Of a stretch of 64,000 bases of DNA, positions 22,906 through 34,698 are shown piece by piece. Position numbers and translations under genes: made by a program. Source of the DNA: Brachypodium distachyon (taxonomy: Eukaryota; Streptophyta; Magnoliopsida; Poales; Poaceae). The stretch is taken from assembly GCF_000005505.3 (NCBI RefSeq), contig NC_016131.3, positions 53,553,355 through 53,617,354 on the forward strand, in the 5' to 3' direction. Within the stretch, counting starts at the first letter, position 1; every line of letters begins with the position of its first letter. Under the pieces are notes generated by a model. It was not told the DNA's origin and did no database searches. It worked only from the letters and a program-made list of their open reading frames with translations.

Positions 22906-25811
22906 GCGCGTACTTTGCTGAAGTTGTGCCACGGGGTTTACCTGCCGCTATGGGATCCGCTTCAAATTTTTCGAGTTTTGGGGAGGGTTTAAAAGGGGGC
23001 AGAGGAGGAGGAAAGTGGAAGTGGGGATGGACGGAGGAGGAAGGCGGCGAACAAGACGAAGTCATTATGTTATGTGGGGTTCTGGGGAATTATCCGTGGG
23101 CCCGAGAGGATATGCTTTTGGTTATCCGCTGACTTTTGATCAGTCAACGCCAGCCGAGGCTTGTTCATCTTTCTTTTTCTTTACTTGGGAACGCTGGCTT
23201 GGCTTCAATGATTTGGAGAGTTTATTTCAGCACTTGAGTATTTGTTGACCTCTGATTTATTTGTTTGTATATCTATGATCTCAATGTCAATCCATAATGG
23301 TAACCAAGTGGTGGTTAATTTGGTGATAATAGAAGAAGAAGAAAAATATAAAAAACCGGTTTTTATTTGTATGATTTGTTGCATGAACAGAAAAATGTAT
23401 AGATTACGACGGCAATGCGTATCAAATTGGGAACCATAAGAATTAGCAACAAAGTATGTTTGATTAGGCCACGCTAAAATATGGATCCTGGGCCTTTTTT
23501 CCAACAAGTTAGATTCAACGGTAAATCTGTTTGGAACTTGAAATTTTTAAGTCACATGGTCTAACCACAAAATAAAGCTGAAAATTGAATGGCTAGTAAA
23601 ATTCTTATGAATTCCTCTAAGCATGTTGAACAATTGGTAGCATGGAGAAGAAAATATACCAAGAAAGAGTAACTTTGTTACTGCATAAGTTCAAAGAAAA
23701 AAATCTTACTACATGGTGAAACAGTTTGGCTTTTATACCACACTAGTAAGAGGGGTAGTGTACTCACCTATCAACCCAGCATAGCTTTTGCACAGGACCA
23801 AGAAGTCGGGCTAGTTGCACGCGGCGCGAGTTTGAGTCCCATGGACCAAATTTCGCGTGTCTCACCCGAGAATTTACCTCCCTTGTTGTTCTGGCCACAT
23901 ACGCTTGTTTCTTAGTGGTGATGTAATGTGCTCGTTGCGGACAGAGCCTGTGGTGGCTCTGGAAATCTAATGTGCATGTAATAGGTATAGATTGTAGTTC
24001 TACCTTGCACACTAGAAGTAGGATGTGTGCGTCTCGCGTGTGTTTGTGCGTGAGTTTCACATACTACGGCTGTACCGTACTTGAGTGCCTTCAAAAAAAA
24101 AGTCGGGCTAGTTTACTTTGTTGAAAAAGTGGAATCCCTATCACTTGAATTTCACACATACAAATTTCGAGCTTTACTCTTTCAAAAAGAATTGTTGTGG
24201 AGACATCTCTGTCATTTTCCTTATAAAAGAAACTAACTGTTGGAGCTGAAAAAACGCATGTGACAAACAGGAGTACATGGGAGGCAGTGATGATGGCCAG
24301 TTCGATAACTACTCGCAAGTTACGCTGGATGCTCTCTTGTACAGTTGTACCAAATGAAGAAGTTAGGACGGGCGTTTAATTTTCAACACGTCGCTTCAAA
24401 ACTTCTTTATTCTACCGGCAGGTCGATGTAGGTCCGTAACGACCATCTGAGCTGAGAAATTCGCCAACCTACAGGCTTTCCCATGAAAAAGTTAGGTGTA
24501 CGACGCAGCCACACACACAGCTATCACACACGTAGAAAACTCCAAAGGTTCTCTATAGAAAAAAAATTATAAATTGAAATTCTTTTGGAATTTGTCAGTA
24601 CAGAATCCCTTTTAGACGACACCAAATTTCCTAGTCCAGCTTGAAATAGGCTCAAAAAATGCACGGTCGGAAATTTGACAAAGGTTTGGAACAAATTCTA
24701 AATTTTCATAAACGATTTCATTTTTATGAAAGATATGTATAAAATGCCTTGCTGTTCTTGGGATCCGGAGCGGGCTAACTCGGCCTAGGCAAAATGATAG
24801 GAGTAGAATTTTCACGCCTCAACCACTTTGTGATCAAGTCATTTTTGGAATAGTGATGATTTTATCAAATTTTTATTGATAGCCTTCAGTATCCGCATCT
24901 CGTTTTTGAGCGTGGATGGTTCCAAGATAACAATACACTATTAGAAAAAAAAAGGGAAACAACTCATTATTCCACTTACTCTTTTCCAAATTATAAGACA
25001 TTTTTGTCGTAAGTTAAAAAATAAGTTTAACCAAAATTATATAAAAAAATCTGACAACATTTACAACTTTAAATTAGTTTCAGTTAATCCGCCATGATAT
25101 GGGTATGTTTGGATGGTGACCAAACTCTGTCTTGCCAATTTTTGGTCATTGATCAAATTTTGGTTCTTATTTGGATGAAAGTCAATAGCTCAGTACCAAC
25201 TCTAGTTCATCTTTTTTTCAAAGTTGACCAACTCATGAACAACCAAAATCTTAACCAATATTTCGGCAACAAATTTTTGGCATGGCATTTGCGAGTTCAA
25301 ACCAAACAATCATATATCTTTATAGAGTTCTAATTTATAAACTACTCTCCTCGATCTGAGACACTTATTATGGATCGGAATGAACAGTATATTTTTATAA
25401 CCTTTGATCAAATTTAGACAATTTGTCAGTGCATATATAACAAGATAATACTAATCATAAGGTTTATATATATGTATCCAAACTAAATTAGTTCATGCAT
25501 GCAACTAATCGACATTAAGGCTTTCTATTATGATATTCAACACAAAATGAGAAGAAGATATCTACTCAGTACAACTGGTACTGAGCAAAAAAGAAAGAAA
25601 ATCATCTCTAATGTACACCAAAATTGCCACTCAAAAATTGACACTAAACAATAGAAGTTTGATGCGCATTCAAATTATTCCATAAGGAACTTTTGTTGCC
25701 TAGTCTATATAAATAAAATGTCTCAGTAATATGTAATCCACTTGTCTCACCATAGGAGGAGAAATTTAACCACACAACCTTTCAGACCACTTCTTGTAGC
25801 TATTATCAGCC
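22906..25811. other. Intergenic DNA containing one SINE-like element
   Basis: This begins with the promoter and 5' leader of the PHF1-like gene (minus strand). Apart from the SINE-like insertion at 23817-24099 I find no gene or complete transposon. A partial Stowaway-like terminus occurs near 25355-25395. Confidence 0.45.
23803..24113 (+). mobile_element. SINE-like retroposon with 14-bp target-site duplication
   Basis: The sequence aagtcgggctagtt occurs at 23803-23816 and again at 24100-24113, directly after a poly-A run (24093-24100). The inserted body (about 23817-24099) starts with a B-box-like gagtttgagtccc and ends '...gtgccttcaaaaaaaa'. A poly-A-tailed insert bounded by a long target duplication is diagnostic of target-primed retroposition. 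The A box is missing, so the copy is 5'-truncated or starts downstream of it. Confidence 0.85.
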
Positions 25812-26177
25812 ATGAAGAGTGCATCCTACGCCACCAGCTTCATCCTCCTCCTCCTTGCCACTCTTCTCGCGGCACATGTAGCTCCCACGGTGTCCACCGA
25901 CGGTGAGTGAGGCCCGATCCTGGGTGTCGATGATCGAGGAATATTGTTCATCGCCAATTGGGCGGTGCAGGAGCACGACCGGCCGGTATCCGGGGAGACA
26001 CTGACCTTCGACAAAGTGTTGAACAGCTCAAAGTTGTCCCAAGGCCCTGTCATCACCTTCAGGCTCCTCATCAGTGCCCTGAACGCCAATGGACATAACA
26101 GCTCGTAGAATGTTGAGGTGCTCGATGGCCCTTGGACCAACACACGCGTGCTCAACCCGTTCGCTCCAGCCTCTTGA
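25812..26177 (+). pseudogene. Cystatin-like (phytocystatin) pseudogene
   Basis: From the ATG at 25812 a frame reads through a typical secretory signal peptide (MKSASYATSFILLLLATLLA), then a cystatin-like body: FIANWAVQEHD in the place of the LARFAVxEH helix motif, TLTFDKVLNSS, a weak match to the QxVxG loop (KLSQG), VITFRLLISA, and a C-terminal GPWTN containing the conserved Trp before LNPFAPAS. Two in-frame stops interrupt it: TGA at 25908-25910, where the family often has Trp (TGG), and TAG at 26106-26108. The natural stop is TGA at 26175-26177. The family inhibits papain-type cysteine proteases. With two nonsense codons this copy should not make the inhibitor. The first stop overlaps a donor-like gtgagt, but no matching acceptor precedes the continuing homology. 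Confidence 0.75.
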
Positions 26178-26415
26178 TCATATCCCTAACACCTCTAAGC
26201 GTGGGAGGATCGAGGCCCTCTGGACGCTATTACTGGCTTTATCCGCCCTTCCGTCAGTATACGATCGGTGAATATATGTTGGTGAAGTGCTTTATTTGCC
26301 TCTGCACGAGATGAATTGATATTTTCTTATACAAAATAAAAGATGTATTGTTCTGAACTGTTATGTTCTGGTCAGCCTGTCATTTTGTTTATAAATATTT
26401 ACACAACCGTGCTAA

Positions 26416-26762
26416 GGGCATCTCCAAAGGAACACCTCAAATGCTCTCCATTCGTCCAAATCTGTCCATCATATGGGGTTCATGAGCAAAATATACAAGT
26501 GGTCCACACTCCCCATTTCTTTCCCAATTTTGAGGAGAGTATGAGGAGTCCCCATTTGTGCAAAACTTATCCAAACATTGTCCACTTGTCTTCTTGACTC
26601 ACATGTCATACACTCATGAAGAGATAAATGAGGGCTATTATTGGATAACTTGATATTTTGCTCATTCTTATTTGTCCAAAAACCACTCAAATGGACAAAT
26701 GGAGAGGACAATTTTTTTGATCGAAAATGGGAGAACAAACAGGGGCTCACCTTGAGATGCCC
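26416..26762. mobile_element. MITE-like element with gggcatctc termini
   Basis: The left end gggcatctcca and the right end ttgagatgccc are inverted repeats bounding 347 bp. The flanks are TAA (26413-26415) and TAG (26763-26765), close to the TWA target of PIF/Harbinger elements. Short inverted subterminal matches around the 'tccatt...aaatgga' words support a folded MITE. There is no coding capacity. Confidence 0.5.
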
Positions 26763-28825
26763 TAGGCTCGCAATAAAGTCCACGATATTTATAAACGAAC
26801 AAGGCCAGACGGCGGCTGTAAAAAAAAAGTCCAGACTGCCTAGTTTAAAAAAAAATGGGCCGGCCGGTCCATAATCCACGATAAATGGATCGATGCATGG
26901 AGACGACAGCGTTCTTTGTCGAGACTGCAGAGTGCTGTTTTTTTTTTTGGAAGAGAGCAGAGTGCTGTCCCTAGCGGCTCCCAACTCCACTTGGAGAGAC
27001 AGGTGTCGCGTCGGAACAGTAGGCACGAAAAATGGAACCTTGAACCGGACCAAACAAGACGCAGGGAGAAGATTCTCGCCAAGGAAAGAAGGGGGCAGGG
27101 GAGCGAGAAGAAGTGATCAAGTGAAGAAGAGGGAAGAAAGGGAGAGGTGGGCAGACAGAGACCAATCCCCAAAAGCTACCCCCTCCTTTCTCCTCCACAG
27201 AACTCGATTGCCAGGCATCTACTACTCTGCTCTACTGTACTCTACCTATGGGTCTCGCGTGGACTTGGCTCATGGACCATTATAGCGCCAGCGTTGGTTA
27301 TAAACTTATAATCTGCCCGATTTATGTGGTTTCAACTGTTGTCGCTGAATTTCTTTTTCTTTGTCAGTGGCCGGAAGGGTGTGTAAGTTACTCCATATAT
27401 CCTAGAAGTCCATGAGTTTGACAATCAATTGAACTGATAATATACACTCCCTCCGTTCCCAATTAACAGACGCAGGCCATTTTAAAAAAAAAACCCTATT
27501 AATTTATGAAATCAACATGCAGTACACATCTTCAATTGAACGTGGACTCCGCGTTGATTTAAAAAAACTAAGTTTGTATTTGCAAAAGTTCTGACAGAAC
27601 GTGGATTGCAAGTCGATTTTGAGAAATAGCAAGAGTTTTTTGTGAAATTTCCGACACCAATTAATTAGAAACAGAGGGAGTAAATTATTTGTTTTGAAAT
27701 CCTTTCCAACCCGAATTCAATATAGCACACAAACTATAAACTATTTGTCTAATGTGTAGTTACAGTTGAATCTCAAGAGTAGATACAAAAATCCAATAAT
27801 AACAAAATACACATGGGAAGTAATTTTTGGAACACAAGAACATGATTTTTCAAGTACAAAATTAATATGAGTGTCTCAATATAGTAGTGAGGTGAGGCAA
27901 AAAAAGAGTATACCATAACTTTAAAAAAAAATGAGCTACACTAGCGGTACGGTTAGCCAGAAAAAACTATTCCTCCAACCCATATTACTTGTCTTAAATT
28001 TGCCCAAATATGAATGTATCTATGTTTAAAAAGCATCTAAATACAGGAATAGTAGATTACTAAATAATTGGAGTCACGAGAAGCCAACATGACTGCAAGA
28101 AACTAAAACAACCACGGGTTTGAGTTAAAAAAAAGAATCATGGCCGGGTTATGAATTTTATTACGTCCTTCTACTATTAACTTCCCTTCGTTCCTAATCA
28201 TCATATGCTAGGTTGGATGGTGGCGCCATCGATCACAAGTCTAGAGTTCGAAAACATGAATGGCAAGAAAACAACAAAATTTGGCCGATGCAAGCTGTGG
28301 AGCAAGGGTACAAGTTGGTTGCGGATTGTGAAGACTAGTAACTGCAACGATGGAGCAAAGAAACACAATATGTGCTAATGTGCAGCAAAGTAAGTAAACT
28401 TAGACAAACAGCCTAAGACCCTGTTTAGAAGCGTAAAATTTTAGATCAAATATAATGTAAGAACCGAAAATATTGTCAAAATAATATCACTCTTCTGCGA
28501 AGTGAACAGCGAAGCATCGGCGACGAGCAAGACAGTCCATAGCACAGGTCTATCCATGGAGGCGGGACCGTTAACGGCCGAGAAGAGAGTCCCTGGCGTC
28601 CCCGCCTTTCGAACACTCTTTGTTCCTCCACAACTCCAGTCGCAGTATTCCTCGGAATCTTCCTCCTCCGATCCCCTCTCTTCTCTTCTTCCTCCACCCT
28701 CCCCGCCCTCCACCTGTTCGACCAAATCACCCACCCTTTCTCTCCCGCGCTACATATACCATCGCGCCATTTCACCGCTCTCTAGCTCTCGCCATCCATC
28801 ACCCAGTCACCGCGTCCGCGTCACG
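26763..28825. other. Intergenic DNA with one Stowaway MITE and SPD1-like promoter
   Basis: No gene is supported before the ATG at 28826. The region 28500-28825 is CT-rich on the plus strand, typical of a grass 5' leader. A half Stowaway terminus appears near 27970, without its partner. Overlapping frames at 26840-27285 on both strands have no domains. Confidence 0.45.
27447..27680. mobile_element. Stowaway-like MITE, longer variant
   Basis: The left end ctccctccgttcccaattaa and the right end ttaattagaaacagagggag are imperfect inverted repeats. TA follows the right end at 27681-27682; at the left TA lies two bases away, so that border is slightly altered. Confidence 0.75.
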
Positions 28826-31800
28826 ATGCTCAAGGCGCTCAACCCCACGCCGATCCGGCTCCGCCCGGCCTGCCGCACCCCCTCGCCGGGGTGCGCGCGC
28901 GCGGCGCGGCGCCGGGCCACGGGATGCACGCGCAACAGGGCGATCCCGCAGCAGCCGCCCGTGCGCCGGCCCTCTGGGGACCGGTGCGTGCCGTGGCGCG
29001 GCGCGGGCCCCGCGGGCCCCGCTGCGGCGCCGGCTTCCCCTGTCGCCGCTCCGGCGCCTGGGGCTGGCGCGGGCGCGGGGGCGAGGGGCGAGCTGGAGGC
29101 GTTCTTGGAGGTGGTGCCGGCGAGGATGCGGCGGGACCTGGCGATGCACCCGGAGGTGCGGGAGCTGGTCGAGGTCGTCATGGACCTCGGGCGCCGCCCG
29201 CTCGCGCGCTTCCCGTCCGGTGACTGGGTGATCTCCGACCAGCCTGTCACCGCCGATGACCTCCGCCAGGCCGTCTCCAAGGTGCCCCGTCAGCTAGTTT
29301 CTAGTTAGTGCTTAGTTGAGCTAGCTTTACGGTTTACACCATGATACATACCTGTGATCCCGAAATTGACTACTCAGCTCTTTCAATAGTGTCAAAGTTC
29401 CTTCTGTGGAGATGCTGTTTTGCTCATTTGGGAAGACATGATTCTCTTTGCAGGTAGGCAATTTCTCCGAGGACAATCGATCCGGGATCAACCACTCGTT
29501 GCACAGGATCAGTGCCATCCGAAACCGGAAGGCTCACATAATTGGTCTCACCTGCCGTGTCGGACGAGCTATATCTGGTAGTGCAGAGATGATCCGTGAT
29601 TTGGTCGTGGGAGGCGGCTCTATTTTGGTGATTGGACCTCCTGGAGTAGGGAAGACTACTCTGATCAGGTACATCATCTTGACACATAGCAGTGGGGCTC
29701 TATCAGGAGTATTTGCATGTAATGCTAATGCATGTTACATAAATTACACATATAACTTCAGTACCATGGCTGAGTAGATCAAAGATAAAATGATGGGTCT
29801 TGGAACTAATTCTAACAATTCAAAATGCTTTCAATAATACAGGGAAATAGCTAGAATCTTGGCAGATGAAGGTAAGAAACGTGTGATCATTGTGGACACA
29901 TCCAATGAAATAGGAGGTGATGGGGATGTACCTCATTCTGGCATTGGGCGTTCTAGGAGAATGCAAGTTCCGAAAGTTACGATGCAGCATAACGTATGTT
30001 CTCAATATTCTTTCATATGGTTAATATATAGCTGTGGAATCTTCTAGAGTATCTGCCGGTTAGTACATCACTAGTGCATGTTTTATGATGCATATGGAAC
30101 ATTATTTTCGTAGGTAATGATTGAGGCTGTTGAGAATCACATGCCGGAAGTTATTGTGATCGATGAGATTGGTACAGAGCTTGAAGCATTGGCAGCAAGC
30201 ACCATTGCTCAAAGAGGCGTTCAACTTGTTGGAACTGCTCATGGGGTGACAATTGAGAGCATAATAAAAAACCCTTGCTTGCAAATGCTTGTTGGTGGGA
30301 TCGAGGTGCATTTTTCCTTCTCTATCATCTGCTGACCAAGAGTCTTTAATATTGTTGAAGCTTAGCATCTTCCTGAACTTCACTTTAAAGCGCAATAATA
30401 ATTCAGTCCATTCTGAAGCTTAGCATAGTTATGCTAATATAGTTGTTAGATTCCGAAGGATAGCCCAGTTCTGGGAGCGCAATGGTGTCAGTGCCAACCT
30501 GGGTTTCGTTGATTTATTTTTTGGGGCGAGTAAATCAGTATATCTTGTTGTTGTTCGTAAGAATACACCTTTGGTTTCCTTCCCTCGCTAGTCCATTCTA
30601 CATTCCAAAAGAGAGTGATATATTTTCCAGATAATTGAAGGATAATGAATAATTGATATTTTCACTGTTGTATAGAACGATAGCAACTTTATCAAATTTG
30701 TCAAGATTGAATTTCCAGTCAAATTTGGTTCCTTTTCTAGATTTTTATAGTCATATTTCATACTAAGAGTGATTAGAACAGTTTGTTAGTGAAATAACAA
30801 TATAAGTTCATTATATAGAGTGTGACTCTTGGAGATGAAGAGGCAAAGAAGCGGAAAGTTCAGAAAACAATTCTTGAGAGAAAAGGGCCCCCAACATTTT
30901 CATGTGCTGTTGAGATGGTATCTAAGACTGAATGTCGAGTGCACCACAAGTTAGAAACCACAGTTGATGCTATTCTTGCAGGTAACTGACTAACTCCCAG
31001 TTAAGACTTTCTCAGTCAGCTACTAGAACATGACTTAGAAGGATTTGCTTCTGGTGTCTGAAATTAGTTTTCTTATTATTCTCTCTGGTACAGGGAAGCC
31101 TCCTAAGTTTGAAGCTCGCGTGATGGACAGCAAGGCCACCGAGCCAGGAGCATCTTTTGTGATACCTGAGATGGAATATGAAATGGAACCCTTGCCCTCA
31201 TGTCAGGAACATCTAGTCACCAGGACAATCACATCTGAAGATCAATTCGTTGATGATTTTGGTTCCACCAGGCAAACAAAAAGCAAGAGTGTTCCATCAG
31301 ACGACTATTTGGATGGTCATTCTGGTTATACGAAGAAAACAAAAGGCAAAACATATGCGGCTGAAAGGCCTCCAGTTCGTGTTTACACATACCAGGTAAG
31401 TGTGGAGATACAAAACATGGTTTTCTGGATTGTACTTCTTTACTAGTTGTGAGTCTTGTGACATTCATCATGTTATGTGACTTGACATCTGAGCAGACTA
31501 CACATTCCTTGCATGGCCAACTGGCTACATTTTTCTATGAGAAGAATGTAACTATCATTTAAAGAAGTTACTCTGGAGCACCTTTGTATTCCTAATCATA
31601 AATTCTGATTAGTTCATCCCGTGTATTTTCTTATTGCTGCCTCTTCTAGGCTGATTATTGTGCTATATAATATTTTCTGACTGAGTGTACAGAAATATAG
31701 CATAGACAATAAAGCTCATTTTACTTCTTTCTTTGACTTTCAGGTTTCAGAATCTGATGTCTTGCAAGTAGCAAGTGTGATGGGTTTTGATGACGAATTA

Positions 31801-32931
31801 GAAATAACAGATGACATTGGAGCTGCCAATGTGATTCTTGCATCAAGTTCTGAAATGAAGCAGAATCCTTGGATCCGTAATGTTGCCAAATACCACAAGC
31901 TTCCCATTTTCGTCGTTAAGGTGATCTTACGGTACATCTATTTTGTGATATCCAGTGCAAACTCTATTATACTTGTTAACAAGGTTGCACCTTATAAATA
32001 GCAGACAAACACAATGGCTCAGATAGTAAAGGCTGTCAAAATGATTGTTGGAAGAGATAAACTTAATGCACCATCACGCAAGCAACCTAAGGTTTTGGAG
32101 GGAGAGATAGAGATTGATGATGATGCTCCAAAACGGAAGCCATCATTGGAGGAAATTGATGCGTTGGAGGTAACCTCTTTACCATGCTTACCTTCGAAGA
32201 TTACTAGATCAATTTCAGGTGTTACCTAAGCTAATTTATTATGTCTTGTCGAAAAACTATATTAACTTCCTTTATACTGAAATTCGTTTCTGTTTCATTT
32301 TCTCTTTAGTCCACCATACGAAGTGCAATGTTGCCCAAGTTGTAAATAGGTTGGGTAGCGTGCTCCTGATGCATTAACATCCCAATCACCCTACTTTCAT
32401 ATTTTGTGGACCGCACCACTTCAGGGAAATAAGATCAGTTCTTTATATCTTTTCTCAAAATGTGTAATGACATTAAAAAAATCAGTCCATCCCAAGATCA
32501 CCGTTTAACAGGCTACCATCATATTTACTCCTTCAGTCATTCTGGAACTTTACATTATTTGCTAGTTCTATTCATTGTGCTACCATAGTGTTTGCCTGAC
32601 AGCTATATTATACTCTGCAACAATGCAGGAGGCCCGGTTGGCAATTGAATACATTGTAATTCCAGGAGGTGAGCCAGTCGAACTCCTCCCAAGGTGTTCA
32701 GAAATAGTTGCTCGTCAGCTAGAGCTTGTTGAGAGCTACCAGCTACTAGCCGAAACCTTTGGAACCGACCCCAATTCAAGGTTGCAGATTCTTCCTGTGA
32801 AAATAACCAAGAAGAGTTCAAGCCAGGGCGCTCAAGGACAGACATCCACCAATAAAAGTGCGTCGGATCTGATCGTCAACGAAAATGGTGGGGGCTTCAG
32901 CTTCTCACGGCTGCCCTTTCTGCCGAAGTGA
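28826..32931 (+). CDS. SPD1: Plastid Ycf45/SPD1-type AAA ATPase with R3H-like C-terminus
   Basis: Nine exons close in phase: 28826-29281, 29454-29668, 29843-29993, 30114-30305, 30819-30981, 31094-31395, 31744-31920, 32005-32169 and 32629-32931, giving 707 residues. The start is the first ATG in a GC-rich exon, and the Arg/Pro/Ala-rich acid-poor N-terminus looks like a chloroplast transit peptide. Residues about 90-340 match the Ycf45 ATPase: Walker [10 protein letters not shown] at 213-221, Walker B VIVIDEIG at 287-294, and the GTAHG sensor stretch soon after. The last exon (608-707) contains [11 protein letters not shown]...[15 protein letters not shown]...NSRLQILP, the layout of the R3H-like tail of cyanobacterial and plastid relatives. 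Arabidopsis SEEDLING PLASTID DEVELOPMENT1 is the family member I recall, needed for normal seedling plastids. The biochemical substrate is not established. Confidence 0.9.
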
Positions 32932-33093
32932 CACCCTAGATTGATACATTGATCACAACCAGAATGTACATCATTCTTCTCTCTTCTTCTTGGTATTGTT
33001 GTACAGAGCTGTGCACGGTGGTGTAAATAGTGTTGAATGTCCAAGAATCGAAAGAGCAAAGCTAATTGTAATCGCCTTCCATTCTTTTACTGA

Positions 33094-33099
33094 AATAAA
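33094..33099 (+). terminator. Canonical polyadenylation signal after the SPD1-like gene
   Basis: An AATAAA hexamer lies 163 bases past the stop codon at 32929-32931, in a T-rich context suited to 3' end formation. Confidence 0.6.
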
Positions 33100-33806
33100 G
33101 TCTCTCACATTGCGTCTTGAACTTCTTGTCAGGCTCAGGCTACAATCCTGTAATCTTGAATAATTCTGTGTACCTAAGCTTGAACCCTAAAAGGCTAAAT
33201 TCATGTGTGCATGTGTGATGTCTGGTGTGTGCGTGTATATGAACTCCGTGCAAGATATGCATCTCATAATGTTAGTCAGCGTTTCAAAACATTATAAATA
33301 TTTTTTAATATGTGCCAAATTATTCATTATTACTCGAATTAGCAAAACTGCCGCTCAACTTATAGTCAGCAAGTCATAATGGTCTTATCATCCCAGGGAC
33401 ATTTCAGATATTTTCTCAGCTCAGAGCCACTCCACAACAACGTTTTTCTCCTTTTCGAAGCAATAGTTTTTCTATCGAAACCAGGCCACGAGTCCCACGA
33501 CCGTTTCTGCCCGTAGCCTAAACTAATAGGGCCATAAATGCTCTCCTTTTCCTGCGTTCCAAACAATAACATAAGAAGATACTTTCCGGTGTTTTTTGTT
33601 CCTTGCTTTTCGCTTACAATTTTTTAGGTACACACTACAAACGTAAATGCTCACAACACGCACGTACACTCACCCTTATGAACGTACACTCACCCTTATG
33701 AACGCACACACTATCCCTATGAGCACTTCCGAAAAACTGAACTGGCAGATCTTGATAGATTGACGAAGTCACCACAAGCGTGTCCGCTTTTAGGCTGCAT
33801 TCCTAC
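33100..33806. other. Intergenic DNA, transposon-like tandem repeat
   Basis: Exact tandem copies of cgtacactcacccttatgaa lie at 33663-33682 and 33683-33702, followed by a degenerate third copy. The following phrase (gagcacttccgaaaaactga, then gattgacgaagtcaccacaa) is one I associate with an abundant Triticeae dispersed repeat; the class is unknown to me. The solo LTR at 33807 is inserted into it. Confidence 0.5.
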
Positions 33807-34133
33807 TGTTAAGTTTGCGTCGAATATGTATATAAGATTACAATTGACTTGATAATAGCGGAGAGTTAGGTTAGTGTCAGACACTTGTAACCTAGGCTTG
33901 GTATATAAAGAAACCATGGAGTAACAAAAAATAGACAAGACATTGCCGAAGTCCGCGGTGGTTTTGTCGACGTGCTTGTATTATGTCGATTTAGTACAAC
34001 GGGGATGAGCACCCGAACAAGGGCTCCCGAAGATGTAGTCTTCGGCTAAACCCCGTCATCAAACATCATCTCGCCATTGTCTATTTTCTGTGATGTTCTC
34101 AGAATATCTGGTGCCTAATTTCTCAACACCTAC
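33802..34133 (+). mobile_element. Short solo LTR (322 bp) with 5-bp target duplication
   Basis: The LTR runs 33807-34128, beginning tgttaag and ending ctcaaca, with TG...CA ends. It is flanked by cctac at 33802-33806 and 34129-34133. An internal TATA box (ggtatataaag near 33900) gives a plus orientation. No second LTR or internal domain is present, so the element was reduced by LTR-LTR recombination. The small LTR would suit a TRIM or small Copia family. Confidence 0.85.
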
Positions 34134-34536
34134 TCTGTTTTATTTCCATTGCCGTATTTTAAAAATCCTGTATTTCAAAGAGACATTTCGTACTTGAATA
34201 AAAGTTGAAATCAATCGCTTGTACAAACAATAGTATATTATTGTAGAGATAGCGGGTAAAATTTAACTTTTTAAGAGGAAAGATAAAATTTAACTGGGCC
34301 GTACCAGCTTCCTTTCCGAAAACTATTCTTTTCAAGGAAAGAATTCTCAGGAAATACTCATGGAAGCCCACCAACCGGCGACACGTGCTTTCCATGCAGC
34401 CCAATTCCCGTTACAAACAGAAAGATCGAGATATCTTCTCTCTCCTCTCTTCTTCTCATCTCATCCCTTCCCCTCCTCCCTTTGTCTAAACCCTAGCGCC
34501 GCAGCCCGAGCGAGAGCTCCTGTGTTTCCGCGCAAG

Positions 34537-34664
34537 GTAAATCCTCCAACCGTCGTTTCTTTCTGAATCCTGGCGCTCGCCTAGCGTGCGATACGAGCTG
34601 TTACGCGGCGCAGAATTGTGCGAATCTTGACTTTTTTGGGGGGTTGATTTGGTGGTTTCTGTAG
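34537..34664 (+). other. Likely 5'-UTR intron of the RZ-1-like gene
   Basis: A donor (cgcaag|gtaaat) follows a leader containing 'aaaccctagcgccgcag', and an acceptor with a T-rich tract (ggtttctgtag) ends at 34664, 34 bases before the ATG. Leader introns are common in plant RNA-binding protein genes and can raise expression. Confidence 0.6.
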
Positions 34665-34698
34665 GTGGTGGGGAATTTTCGATTCGATTTGATTTGAG

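Noticed and set aside
26469..27285. Overlapping 100-200 codon frames on both strands
   Set aside because: They cover a MITE and A/G-rich spacer and have no domain or splice logic.
28620..29280. Long alternative frames over SPD1-like exon 1
   Set aside because: High GC opens all frames; only the 28826 frame joins downstream exons in phase to give the ATPase.
33663..33702. Tandem 20-bp repeats considered as a CRISPR-like or regulatory array
   Set aside because: Only two exact copies without spacers, in a plant dispersed-repeat context.
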